Shown piece by piece: positions 16,775 to 25,489 of a stretch of DNA of 64,000 bases. A program made the translations under genes and the position numbers. Position 1 is the stretch's first letter; each line of letters begins with the position of its first letter. The notes under the pieces are model-generated. The model made no database searches. It saw only the letters and a list, made by a program, of their open reading frames with translations, and had not been told where the DNA came from. The DNA comes from Pseudomonadota bacterium (GTDB lineage: Bacteria; Desulfobacterota; Desulfovibrionia; Desulfovibrionales; Desulfovibrionaceae): assembly GCA_023419375.1 (NCBI GenBank), contig JAEZYD010000025.1, positions 1-64,000 on the forward strand, written 5' to 3'.

Positions 16775-18388
16775 ATGAAAAAACTTACTACGTTTATGCT
16801 TGCAGCCAGCATTATGCTGGGAATGGCCGAGGGAGCTTCAGCCATTGACTTCAAGGCCAAGGGCGAATGGATTGTCAACTTTGATCTGGGCGGCGGCGGC
16901 AAATTCGCGAGCCGGGGGCGTGACGGCAACAACAATCCGGGCAACTACCGCGCAGCCGGTCACGGCAGCGAAGACAATTTCGAAGCCCGCCAGCGCGTGC
17001 GTCTTGAACTTGAGGCCGTTGCTTCCGAATCCCTTTCCGGCACCGTTTACTTTGAAATCGGCGACAGCGTGTGGGGTGCATCCAATTCGCTCTATGGCGG
17101 CGGCGGAGCTCTTGGTGCCGACGGCAGCATTGTTGAGCTCAAACGCGCCTATATTGACTGGATGGTACCCAACACAGACCTCAAGCTGCGCCTGGGCATC
17201 CAGGGCTTCTATCTGCCCAGCTACACCTTTGGCAACGCCATTCTTATGGAAGACGGCGCGGGCATCACCGCCAGCTACAAGATCAACAACAATGTAGCGC
17301 TCTCCGCTTTCTGGCTGCGGGCCTATAACGATAACGCCACCACCAGCAATACTGCGGATGCCGCCAACGGACACCGCGGCATTTCCAACGGCTTTCTGGA
17401 CAACGTTGATTTTGTCGGTCTGGTTGCGCCCCTCGACTTTGGCGGGGTCAAGATCACTCCATGGGTGATGGGCGGCGCCATTGGCGAGAGCTTCAACAGA
17501 ACCAACGTCAACTTTGCCACCGAAATCGCCGGCGGCACCAAAGCCTATAACGGCGCAAGCCCCATCGACGTACGGCGCAACACCACCGCCCTTGTGGCTC
17601 CCCCCGGCGCTCTGGACGACAACGCCAGGCATCTTCAGCGGGCCGATCCGTACTCCAGCGCCATCTGGGCTGGCCTTACCGGCCAGGTTACTGTTGCCGA
17701 TCCCTTCCGCTTTTCATGGGATTTCAACTACGGAAGCGTGAAAACCGGCAGGCAGGAATATGACCGTTCAGGCTGGATGCTCAGCGCCATTGCCGAATAC
17801 AAGACGGATTGGGGCACCCCCGGCCTTGTGGGCTGGTGGGGCAGCGGCGACGACGGCAATATCAAAAACGGTTCCGAAGTCATGCCCTTCGTTTCCATCG
17901 GCAGCGGCGGCTACAACATCTCCACCCTGGGTACGTGGGGCGAGCCGTGGCTCTCCAACGACGGCATCATGGGCTATAACGCCGTGGGCACCTGGGGCGT
18001 AGGCGCGCGGGTGATGGATATTTCCTTTTTGGAAGACCTGAAACACAACGTTCGCGTCAACTACTTCCAGGGCACCAACGACCCCACCATGGCCGGATAC
18101 ATCACCGGCACCCGCAGCTACAGAGGACAGGGCAAAGCCACTGGTCTGAGCGATTTCAACTCGTACGGAACATATCTCACCACTCAGGACTCAGGGATGG
18201 AAGTCAACTTTGACACCCATTATGACATATACAAAAATTTGGATATGTGGGTGCACCTTGGCTACATCCATCTGTGGCTGGACGACAGCCAAAATATGTG
18301 GGGAGGATATAACAAGAAAGGCAACAGCCATGGCCTTAACGCCACAGACGCATGGCGCGCCAGTGTGTCTTTCAGATATTCGTTTTAG
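16775..18388 (+). CDS. Outer membrane homotrimeric porin (purine-cluster copy)
   Basis: A 537-aa porin of the Desulfovibrio homotrimeric type. A Sec signal peptide (residues 1-23) ends at ASA, and the mature protein begins IDFKAKG. Alternating beta-strand patterning runs throughout and the protein ends in ...RYSF, with the C-terminal Phe used by the BAM complex. The start ATG 16775 follows GGAAGGA, 28 bp after the ygfK stop, so the gene belongs to the purine operon. Its likely job is to let purines or urate cross the outer membrane. A paralogue lies at 46653-48245. Confidence 0.88.
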   Translation: MKKLTTFMLAASIMLGMAEGASAIDFKAKGEWIVNFDLGGGGKFASRGRDGNNNPGNYRAAGHGSEDNFEARQRVRLELEAVASESLSGTVYFEIGDSVWGASNSLYGGGGALGADGSIVELKRAYIDWMVPNTDLKLRLGIQGFYLPSYTFGNAILMEDGAGITASYKINNNVALSAFWLRAYNDNATTSNTADAANGHRGISNGFLDNVDFVGLVAPLDFGGVKITPWVMGGAIGESFNRTNVNFATEIAGGTKAYNGASPIDVRRNTTALVAPPGALDDNARHLQRADPYSSAIWAGLTGQVTVADPFRFSWDFNYGSVKTGRQEYDRSGWMLSAIAEYKTDWGTPGLVGWWGSGDDGNIKNGSEVMPFVSIGSGGYNISTLGTWGEPWLSNDGIMGYNAVGTWGVGARVMDISFLEDLKHNVRVNYFQGTNDPTMAGYITGTRSYRGQGKATGLSDFNSYGTYLTTQDSGMEVNFDTHYDIYKNLDMWVHLGYIHLWLDDSQNMWGGYNKKGNSHGLNATDAWRASVSFRYSF

Positions 18389-18549
18389 CCAATGCAAAAA
18401 TCATATTGCAATCCATAATGAGAGGTTTCTGCTGAGGATTGCCGCAATAAAAGAACTGCTTTGCTTTGCGTAATGTGTCGCGTACCGCGGCACAGCTTAA
18501 GATGCAAGAATGTATTCTCAAGGTATTCACCCCGAAGGAGAAGACTAGC

Positions 18550-20031
18550 ATGACATCCAATAATGAGCCGCACCAGCCCGGCAAAAGCGACCTTATTTAC
18601 GCACTTGATTCCAAGCCGCCTTTTACAATTACAGTTCTTGCGGCCTTTCAACACATCCTGGCCATGATTCTGGGGGTCATGACGCCCCCCGCCATTGTGG
18701 GCACGGCCCTTGGCGCGCCGCAGGAGGCAATTGCCTATCTTATCAGCATGTCTCTGCTTTTTGCAGGCATAAGCATTATCGTGCAGGTTACACGCCCGTT
18801 TGGTATTGGCTCCGGCATGCTCAACGTGCAGGCCACCAGTTTTGCCTTTCCAGCCACTTTATGCTCCATCGGCATCGCATTCATGCGACAGAAGGGTTAC
18901 AGTTGGGATCAATCCCTCTGCACTCTGCTTGGGGTTTGCTTCCTGGGTTCTTTCTGGCTGGTGCTGGGCAGCTACACGGTGCAGCATCTGCGCAAGGTTA
19001 TTACCCATACGGTTGCGGGCATCACTGTACTGATGATCGGTGCTTCGCTCGTGCGCGTAGGTGCGATGGACGTTGCGGGCGGATTTGCCGCCAAGGCCAA
19101 AGGCACGTTCGGCGATCTGGACAATCTGTTTCTGGGCGCAGTGGTCATCCTTTCCATCGTGGCCATCAACCGCATAAAAATACCCATTTTCCGTATGTGT
19201 TCCCTTGTCATCGGCATGACTCTGGGCTTTGTGGCGGCCATTATCATGGGCAAGGTGGACTGGACTGTGCTGGACAAGCCCAGAGAACTTTTCATGGTGC
19301 CAGTGCCCTTCAAGTTCGGCTTTTTCGGCTTTGACTGGCAGGCCTTTATCCTGCTGTCCTTCATCTTTCTGGTGCTTATTATCGAGGCCATCGGCGACAT
19401 CACGGCCACGGCCTCAGTTTCGGAACAGCCCACCAGCGGCCCCCTGTACCGCTCGCGCCTCAAGGGCGGCATACTTTGCGGCGGCGTATTCAGTGCTGTT
19501 GCGGCCATATTCGGCTGCTTTCCCCAGATCACCTTTGCCCAGAACAACGGCGTCATCCAGCTTTCCGGCGTAGCCAGCCGCAAGGTAGGCCGCTACTGCG
19601 GAGCGCTTTTTATCCTGTTTGCCCTTTTCCCCGTGGTTGTGGTGTTCTTTGAACTGTTGCCCCGGCCCGTGCTGGGCGGCGCGCTGGTCATGCTTTTTGG
19701 CACCATCGCCACCTCAGGCATCCGCATTCTGGCCGAAAACGGCGTCAACCGTCGGGAGAGCATTGTTATTGCCGCATCCATGGGGGTTGGCCTTGTTTCC
19801 ATGCTCACGCCTGAAATATTCGGCAAGATGCCTAACTTCTTTAAAATTTTCTTTGATTCGCCTGTGGTTTCCGGCGGCGTCACGGCCATGATTGTGCACC
19901 AGATCCTGCCCCCGGCGCCCCCATGCTGCGCCAGCGAAGAAGGTGAGCCCGAAGAATGCTCACCCTCTCAGGAACTGTACATCCCCGAACCCACCTGCCC
20001 GGAAAACCGTGCCGACAAAAATCAGTGCTGA
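18550..20031 (+). CDS. NCS2 family purine (xanthine/urate-type) permease
   Basis: A 493-aa nucleobase:cation symporter with about 14 membrane spans. The first helix has the family motif QHILAMILG, and the NAT signature is QNNGVIQLSG at Gln331, the QNNG form shared by xanthine and urate carriers; Thr is replaced by Ser at its end. The hydrophilic C-terminal tail of about 45 residues contains five cysteines and many acidic residues. The gene sits between the porin and the hydroxylase gene, consistent with inner-membrane purine uptake. UacT- and XanPQ-like transport cannot be separated from sequence. ATG 18550 follows a GGAG site; an upstream in-frame ATG lacks one. Confidence 0.87.
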   Translation: MTSNNEPHQPGKSDLIYALDSKPPFTITVLAAFQHILAMILGVMTPPAIVGTALGAPQEAIAYLISMSLLFAGISIIVQVTRPFGIGSGMLNVQATSFAFPATLCSIGIAFMRQKGYSWDQSLCTLLGVCFLGSFWLVLGSYTVQHLRKVITHTVAGITVLMIGASLVRVGAMDVAGGFAAKAKGTFGDLDNLFLGAVVILSIVAINRIKIPIFRMCSLVIGMTLGFVAAIIMGKVDWTVLDKPRELFMVPVPFKFGFFGFDWQAFILLSFIFLVLIIEAIGDITATASVSEQPTSGPLYRSRLKGGILCGGVFSAVAAIFGCFPQITFAQNNGVIQLSGVASRKVGRYCGALFILFALFPVVVVFFELLPRPVLGGALVMLFGTIATSGIRILAENGVNRRESIVIAASMGVGLVSMLTPEIFGKMPNFFKIFFDSPVVSGGVTAMIVHQILPPAPPCCASEEGEPEECSPSQELYIPEPTCPENRADKNQC

Positions 20032-20064
20032 CGCCATCGGATGTCACTTTGCGGAGGAATAACC

Positions 20065-22698
20065 ATGCCTTCATTCAATATTAACGGACAAGAAATCACT
20101 GCGGCCCCCCCAAACCGCAAGCTTCTGGACTTTCTGCGGGGAGAGATGGGGCTGGTCGGGACCAAGGACGGCTGCAGCGAAGGGGCCTGCGGGGCATGCA
20201 CAGTGCTTGTGGACGGCAAGCCCACCAGAGCCTGCGTGCCCACATTGGCAAAGCTTGAAGGAAAGAGCGTCATCACCATTGAAGGCCTCTCCCAGCGCGA
20301 AAAGGACGTCTACGCGTACAGTTTTGCCAAGACGGGCGCTGTGCAGTGCGGCTACTGCATTCCCGGCATGGTCATGAGCGCCAAGGGCTTGCTGGACGGT
20401 AATCCCGACCCGCAGCGTGCGGACGTAAAAAAAGCCATCCGGGGCAACATCTGCCGTTGCACCGGCTATGCAAAGATTGAGGAGGCCATTCTGCTTGCCG
20501 GGCGACTGCTGCGTGAAAACACTCCCCTGCCGCAGGAAACCTTTACTGGCAAACTTGGCGAAGATTTCCCCCGGCTGGACGCGGAGGAAAAAACACTGGG
20601 CACGGGGCTGTATGTGGATGATCTGGGGCCGGAGCATCCCGGTCTTGCGGGCATGCTCTATGCCACAGGCGTACGCAGCAGATACCCCCGCGCCCGCGTT
20701 GTACATATAGACGCATCAAAGGCGCTGGAACACCCGGATGTGGTGCGGGTCATCACGGCGGAGGATATCCCCGGGGCCAAAGTCATCGGGCATCTGGTCA
20801 AGGATCAGCCCGTGCTTGTTGGCGTGGGCGAAATAACCCACTACATCGGCGATGCCGTTGCCCTGGTGGTTACCAGCAAAAAAGAGTCCCTGCGCGAGGC
20901 GGCGGCACTTGTGGAGGTTGCGTGGGAGGAGCTGCCCCCCGTAACCAGCATTGAGCAGGCGCTTCAGCCCGATGCCCCCAAGGTTCACGCCAAGGGCAAT
21001 TTGCTGCGGGAAGAAATTGTGGACAGAGGCAATGCCGCGCAGGCTATCGCCAATGCAAAACATGTAATTCAGCAGCATTTTTCCCTACCGCCCACGGAAC
21101 ATGCCTTTATGGAACCGGAATGCGCCGTTGCCGTGCCTGAAGGTCAAGATGGCGTCCTGGTCTACACCGGCGCGCAGGGCATTTATGACGAGCAACATGA
21201 GCTGGCCAGCATGCTGGGGCTGCCCGCAGAAAAGGTTCACATCCATTCCATGCTGGTGGGCGGGGGCTTTGGCGGCAAAGAAGACATGAGCGTGCAGCAC
21301 CACGCGGCTCTTGCTGCATGGCTGCTGAAACAGCCTGTAAAAGTGAAGTTTTCCCGTCAGGAAAGCGTGAACTTTCACCCCAAGCGGCACGCCATGGAGA
21401 TTACCGTATCGCTTGGCTGCGACGAAAACGGCATCATACAGGGCGCTGAATTCGATATCGTTTCAGACACCGGCTCCTTTGCTTCCTTGGGCGGGCCTGT
21501 ATTGCAACGCGCATGCACCCATGCCGGCGGGCCGTACAACTTCCAGAATTTCAAGGTACGCGGCCGCGCCATGTACACCAACAATCCGCCGGCCGGGGCA
21601 TTCAGAGGCTTTGGCGTCACCCAGTCGGCCTTCTGCATGGAGAGCGTGCTCACGCTCATGGCCCACAAAATCGGTATCTCACCGTGGGAAATACGCTACC
21701 GCAACGCCGTTCGGCCGGGGCAGGCTCTGCCCAACGGTCAGATAGCAGACCCCAGTACCGCTGTGGTGCAATGTTTGGAAGCCGTGAAGGACTCATTCCA
21801 CAAGGCCCGGCACCCTGGCATTGCCTGCAGCTTTAAGAATTCTGGCGTGGGTGTGGGCATTCCCGACATCGGGCGCTGCATCGCATCTGTGGAACAGGGA
21901 AAAATCCACCTGCGCAGCAGCGCGGCCTGCATTGGTCAGGGCATGGGTACTGTCATGCTGCAAATGGCCTGTGAAGCCACATGTCTGCCGCCAGACATGT
22001 TTGTCGTGGAGCCGCCGGACACCGTTCGCACCCCCAATTCCGGGACGACAACAGCCTCGCGGCAGACGGTCTTTACCGGCGAGGCCACTGTGCGGGCCAC
22101 CACGGCCCTCAAGGATGAGCTGGACAAAATTTGCAGCGCCTGCGGCTGCGACAGGCGCATGGGCTTGCAAAAGCTGGAAGGGAAGGAATTTTATGGTGAA
22201 TTTGCCAGCGATACCGACCCCATGGGCAGCGACAAACCCAATCCCGTGAGCCATGTGGCCTACGGCTTTGCCGCCATTGTGGCTGATCTGGACGACGAAG
22301 GCAGGCTTGTCTCCGTTCATGGCGCGTATGATGCCGGGCGCGTGGCCAACCCCAAGGCGGCCCAAGGGCAGCTTGAAGGCGGCATAGTCATGGGCATGGG
22401 CTATGCGCTTACCGAAGATTACAAGCTGGAAAACGGCTACCCCAAGAGCAAATACGGCACCCTCGGCCTATTGCGCGCCACGGATGTGCCTGTGGATATC
22501 TACGCCGAGTTTGTGGACAACAAGCAGTGGGGGCCATACGGCAAGGGCGGCAAAGGCGTGGGCGAGCTGGCCTCCATCCCCATCACTCCAGCCTTGCAGG
22601 GAGCCTATTTTCATCTGGATGGAGTTTTCCGCACCAAGCTGCCCATGGAAAACACCTTTTACAAAAAGGCCGCCAAGGGAGGCGGCGCGGGCAAATAG
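20065..22698 (+). CDS. xdhD: XdhD-like fused [2Fe-2S]/molybdopterin hydroxylase
   Basis: An 877-aa xanthine-dehydrogenase-family protein joining the iron-sulfur and molybdenum subunits in one chain. Residues 1-150 carry eight cysteines for two [2Fe-2S] clusters (Cys37, 42, 45, 57 and 95, 98, 130, 132). The rest is the Mo-binding domain, with GGGFGGKE near 399, AFRGFG near 512 (Arg514, the purine-positioning type), GQGMGT, and the catalytic Glu834 in GVGELAS. No FAD-binding domain is present and no FAD-subunit gene is nearby. The neighbours yqeB, yqeC and mocA indicate a selenium-dependent molybdenum enzyme using a cytidylated cofactor. ATG 20065 follows GCGGAGG. Confidence 0.85.
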   Translation: MPSFNINGQEITAAPPNRKLLDFLRGEMGLVGTKDGCSEGACGACTVLVDGKPTRACVPTLAKLEGKSVITIEGLSQREKDVYAYSFAKTGAVQCGYCIPGMVMSAKGLLDGNPDPQRADVKKAIRGNICRCTGYAKIEEAILLAGRLLRENTPLPQETFTGKLGEDFPRLDAEEKTLGTGLYVDDLGPEHPGLAGMLYATGVRSRYPRARVVHIDASKALEHPDVVRVITAEDIPGAKVIGHLVKDQPVLVGVGEITHYIGDAVALVVTSKKESLREAAALVEVAWEELPPVTSIEQALQPDAPKVHAKGNLLREEIVDRGNAAQAIANAKHVIQQHFSLPPTEHAFMEPECAVAVPEGQDGVLVYTGAQGIYDEQHELASMLGLPAEKVHIHSMLVGGGFGGKEDMSVQHHAALAAWLLKQPVKVKFSRQESVNFHPKRHAMEITVSLGCDENGIIQGAEFDIVSDTGSFASLGGPVLQRACTHAGGPYNFQNFKVRGRAMYTNNPPAGAFRGFGVTQSAFCMESVLTLMAHKIGISPWEIRYRNAVRPGQALPNGQIADPSTAVVQCLEAVKDSFHKARHPGIACSFKNSGVGVGIPDIGRCIASVEQGKIHLRSSAACIGQGMGTVMLQMACEATCLPPDMFVVEPPDTVRTPNSGTTTASRQTVFTGEATVRATTALKDELDKICSACGCDRRMGLQKLEGKEFYGEFASDTDPMGSDKPNPVSHVAYGFAAIVADLDDEGRLVSVHGAYDAGRVANPKAAQGQLEGGIVMGMGYALTEDYKLENGYPKSKYGTLGLLRATDVPVDIYAEFVDNKQWGPYGKGGKGVGELASIPITPALQGAYFHLDGVFRTKLPMENTFYKKAAKGGGAGK

Positions 22699-22721
22699 CC
22701 CGAAGACGAATTATGCGGCCA

Positions 22722-22747
22722 GAACAGGCTGGCGTTCAGGCCTGTTC
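22722..22747. terminator. Possible bidirectional hairpin between xdhD and mocA
   Basis: GAACAGGC (22722-22729) pairs with GCCTGTTC (22740-22747), overlapping the last codons of mocA in a convergent junction. There is no strong T tract, so it may be a weak or bidirectional stop. Confidence 0.35.
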
Positions 22748-23329
22748 AGCTTCCGTCTGAAGCAGGGCCGCATACTGTTCCGGGGTGTCGATATCCGCAA
22801 GGCAGCGGGCATCGGGCACATCCACATAGATGCAGCAGTGGGGGTAGGCATCGCGCACCCCCCTGCCGCCTCTGTCGCCCCGGCAGTCCAGTAGGGCGTC
22901 GCGAAAGTACGCCCCAAAGAATACAGGGTTGCCCGGCCTGCCAAGGGCGCGCGGCACCACGATACGGTTCGGGGCGGCGTGCTCCAGCACGGAGAGAACC
23001 ACGGTTGCGTCCAGCAGGGGCTGGTCGCCCGTAAAAAACAGGTACCCATCGCCGCTTGCGGCAGCGGTACCCAGCCGCAAGCTGACGGATTGGCCCTGTT
23101 CGGCAGCATGGTTAAGCACAATCTGAAAATCCGGGGACAGTTCATCTCCCTGTTGCAAAGCAGTTTGAACCTGTTCGCTGGTCACAAGGATGCGCTGGCT
23201 GAAAGGCAGCGCGGCAGTCAGCCGCAAAGTGCGACCCAGCAGGCTGCCGCCCCGAAAGGGCAGCAAAAGTTTGTTTTGCCCCATGCGGCGGGACAGACCC
23301 GCAGCAAGGATGACGGCGGCGATATTCAT
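22736..23329 (-). CDS. mocA: Molybdenum cofactor cytidylyltransferase
   Basis: A 197-aa nucleotidyltransferase that joins CMP to the molybdopterin cofactor for xanthine-dehydrogenase-type enzymes. The N-terminal signature LAAGLSRRMGQNKLLLPF is complete, and a metal-binding GDQPLL appears in the middle. It lies on the strand opposite the rest of the cluster, tail-to-tail with xdhD and divergent from yqeC across a 135-bp gap. E. coli YgfJ/MocA sits in the equivalent cluster. It should serve the adjacent hydroxylase. Confidence 0.87.
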   Translation of the reverse strand: MNIAAVILAAGLSRRMGQNKLLLPFRGGSLLGRTLRLTAALPFSQRILVTSEQVQTALQQGDELSPDFQIVLNHAAEQGQSVSLRLGTAAASGDGYLFFTGDQPLLDATVVLSVLEHAAPNRIVVPRALGRPGNPVFFGAYFRDALLDCRGDRGGRGVRDAYPHCCIYVDVPDARCLADIDTPEQYAALLQTEAEQA

Positions 23330-23363
23330 ATGGATGAACCGGAAAAGTTATTGTTGGCAAAAG

Positions 23364-23380
23364 GTTGCCGCACAGGCAAC
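23364..23380. promoter_or_regulatory. Dyad in the mocA-yqeC divergent promoter region
   Basis: GTTGCC and GGCAAC form a 6-bp inverted repeat spaced by 5 bp in the middle of the 135-bp divergent gap. It could be an operator for either gene. A TGGCA...TTGC pair nearby is one base short of sigma-54 spacing, so it was not called a promoter. Confidence 0.3.
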
Positions 23381-23464
23381 TGACCGGGCGCGCGGACGGC
23401 CCCGCCCCACTATGAAGCAGGCCGGGCTGGTGTGCAAGCATGCCAAAAGCCTCAAGGAGTTCCC

Positions 23465-24412
23465 ATGACAGCGTCCCTCTCCAGCGAACACTGGACAGAT
23501 ATGGCTTCCGCACTGGGCGTGCGGCATGGCGACAGGGTCTGCGTTGTGGGCAGCGGGGGCAAGAGTACCCTCATAAACGCTCTGGCCGTGTGTTTTGCAG
23601 ATATCCCCGTGCTCTGCGGCACCACGACCAAAATTTTTCCTCCCAGCCCGGAGACATATCTGGCTTTTCTGGATGAAAACGCGTCTGCAAACCTCTTGCA
23701 CGCATGGGAATCGCCCGCAGACGACACTGAAATATCGCCTCTGCGGCCTGGCATTTATCTGGCGGGTACGCGCCAGAATCACCATCAGTCAGAACAGGGA
23801 GCTGGCGCAGAGGCCCCCCCCAAGCCGAAAGCGCCGTCAGCAATGGAGCTGAAGCAATTTGCGTCCGCCCTGGCTGGACAGCCAGGCAGCGCCCTGACGG
23901 CTGAAGAAGCGGAAACCGCCATGTCCGCGTTCAAACTGCAAGGGCTTGCCGAAGATATGTACGCCAGGTTGAGCGCGCCGGGCGGCCCATTCAGTCTGTT
24001 GCTGCTTGAGGCCGACGGCTCGCGCATGCGGCCCCTCAAAGGATGGAAAAATCACGAACCGGTGATCCCTGACTGGGCCACCTGCAGCATCGGGGTCATA
24101 CCAGTGCGACAGATTGGCAAAGTCCTCAAAGCCAAGGAAGTGCATCGCCATGAGGAATTTTGCGCACTGACCTGTGCGCGCATGGGAAAAACTTTACGTG
24201 CGGAACACGTCGCTTCCGCTATCAGCGGCCCCAAGGGGATGTTTGCCAAGGCGAAAGGACGGCTGGTTCTTTTTTTCAGCCAGGTTGAGGACGCTGCTGC
24301 CCTGAAACAGGCCCGCGAGGTGTTGCAGGCCCTGCCCGAGACTTTTTTGCAACGCCTGGAGCGGGTTGCGGCAGGCAGCGCTCTGCGTGGCAGGGGTACC
24401 CGCCTGCGATAA
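23465..24412 (+). CDS. yqeC: YqeC, selenium-dependent hydroxylase accessory protein
   Basis: A 315-aa protein of the YqeC family, found with selenium-dependent molybdenum hydroxylases and implicated in making or inserting the labile selenium cofactor. A P-loop-like VVGSGGKST lies at residues 28-35 and the family motif GTTTKIFPP near 60; LLLEADGSRMRPLKGW is near 180. A Pro/Ala-rich, Gln-rich insert (about residues 105-140) looks lineage-specific. ATG 23465 follows AAGGAG. It forms a pair with yqeB downstream. The biochemical step has not been defined, as far as I know. Confidence 0.85.
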   Translation: MTASLSSEHWTDMASALGVRHGDRVCVVGSGGKSTLINALAVCFADIPVLCGTTTKIFPPSPETYLAFLDENASANLLHAWESPADDTEISPLRPGIYLAGTRQNHHQSEQGAGAEAPPKPKAPSAMELKQFASALAGQPGSALTAEEAETAMSAFKLQGLAEDMYARLSAPGGPFSLLLLEADGSRMRPLKGWKNHEPVIPDWATCSIGVIPVRQIGKVLKAKEVHRHEEFCALTCARMGKTLRAEHVASAISGPKGMFAKAKGRLVLFFSQVEDAAALKQAREVLQALPETFLQRLERVAAGSALRGRGTRLR

Positions 24413-24487
24413 TCAGCCGAATAGCGCAGATAAATATTTTCAATGTCAATCAGCACTAAGGGTTGTCTGAAATACAAAGGAACAACC

Positions 24488-25417
24488 ATGAAATATTCTA
24501 CAGATGTCATTGTCGTTCGTGGAGGCGGAGATCTGGCAACCGGTGTTGTGCAAAAACTCTGGCGCGGAGGCTTCAGGGTTGCAGTGCTGGAAGTGCCCCG
24601 CCCGCTGGCCATACGCCGTAATGTGGCTGTTTGCTCAGCCGTGACAGAGGGCAGTGTTCAGATTGAAGACCTGCGCGCCCATCTGGCCGTGGACGCCGCC
24701 TCCTGCACGAGCATATGGCGGCGCAATGCCGTACCCGTGCTGGTTGATCCCCATTGCGCCAGCCTTGCGCAGCTCAGGCCAGCCGCTCTCGTGGACGCAA
24801 CCATCGCCAAACGCAACCTCGGCACCCACAGGGGCATGGCTCCCATAACTCTGGCTCTGGGACCAGGATTCAGCGCCCCGGAAGACGTGGACGCAGTCAT
24901 TGAAACCATGCGCGGGCACGATCTGGGCCGCCTCATACTCGCAGGCGCTGCCCTGCCCAATACCGGTGTGCCGGGCGAACTGGGTGGCAAAAGTGCAGAA
25001 CGTGTGGTGCGGGCACCTGTAACTGGCATGGTAAAGCACTTACGGCACATCGGCGCCAAGGTGAGCAAGGGCGAGATATTGTTTCTGGTGGGCGATACCC
25101 CGGTGCCTTCACCGTTGGACGGCATCCTGCGTGGACTCATCGCCGACGGCATGGAAGTGACCGCCGGGCTCAAATGCGCGGATGTGGACCCGCGGCCCGC
25201 CCACACGGTGAACTGGCACTCCATTTCCGACAAAGCGCGCTCCCTTGGCGGCGCGGTACTGGAAGCCTGCCTCTATCTGGCCAGAATGAACGGCATTGTG
25301 CTGCACCCGGCCTGCGCAGCGGTGGAATCGCAGCAGGCCGAAATCGGCGCGCACAGAGAAGCGGAACGTTTTTTTCTTAACAGCGTTGCCCACAAGGCCT
25401 CGGCTCCGCCAGCCTAG
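24488..25417 (+). CDS. yqeB: YqeB, selenium-dependent molybdenum hydroxylase system protein
   Basis: A 309-aa member of the EF2563/YqeB family, a genomic marker for selenium-dependent molybdenum hydroxylases. The N-terminus has a glycine-rich nucleotide-binding motif VIVVRGGGDLATG. The C-terminal part (about 180-250) resembles a swivelling biotinyl/lipoyl-type domain (GAKVSKGEILFLVGD). The ATG at 24488 follows AAAGGA. With yqeC and mocA it completes the cofactor-maturation set for the XdhD-like enzyme. No selD or other selenium gene is visible in the window. Confidence 0.85.
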   Translation: MKYSTDVIVVRGGGDLATGVVQKLWRGGFRVAVLEVPRPLAIRRNVAVCSAVTEGSVQIEDLRAHLAVDAASCTSIWRRNAVPVLVDPHCASLAQLRPAALVDATIAKRNLGTHRGMAPITLALGPGFSAPEDVDAVIETMRGHDLGRLILAGAALPNTGVPGELGGKSAERVVRAPVTGMVKHLRHIGAKVSKGEILFLVGDTPVPSPLDGILRGLIADGMEVTAGLKCADVDPRPAHTVNWHSISDKARSLGGAVLEACLYLARMNGIVLHPACAAVESQQAEIGAHREAERFFLNSVAHKASAPPA

Positions 25418-25489
25418 GTCGACCGTATCCACGGCAAGGGCAACCATTGGCAAAGCAACAACACGCAACCAAAACGCAAAGGATTCCCC

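Noticed and set aside
23356..23370. Second sigma-54 promoter before yqeC (TGGCA...TTGC)
   Set aside because: The GG to GC spacing is 9 bp, not 10, so it should not function as a -24/-12 element.
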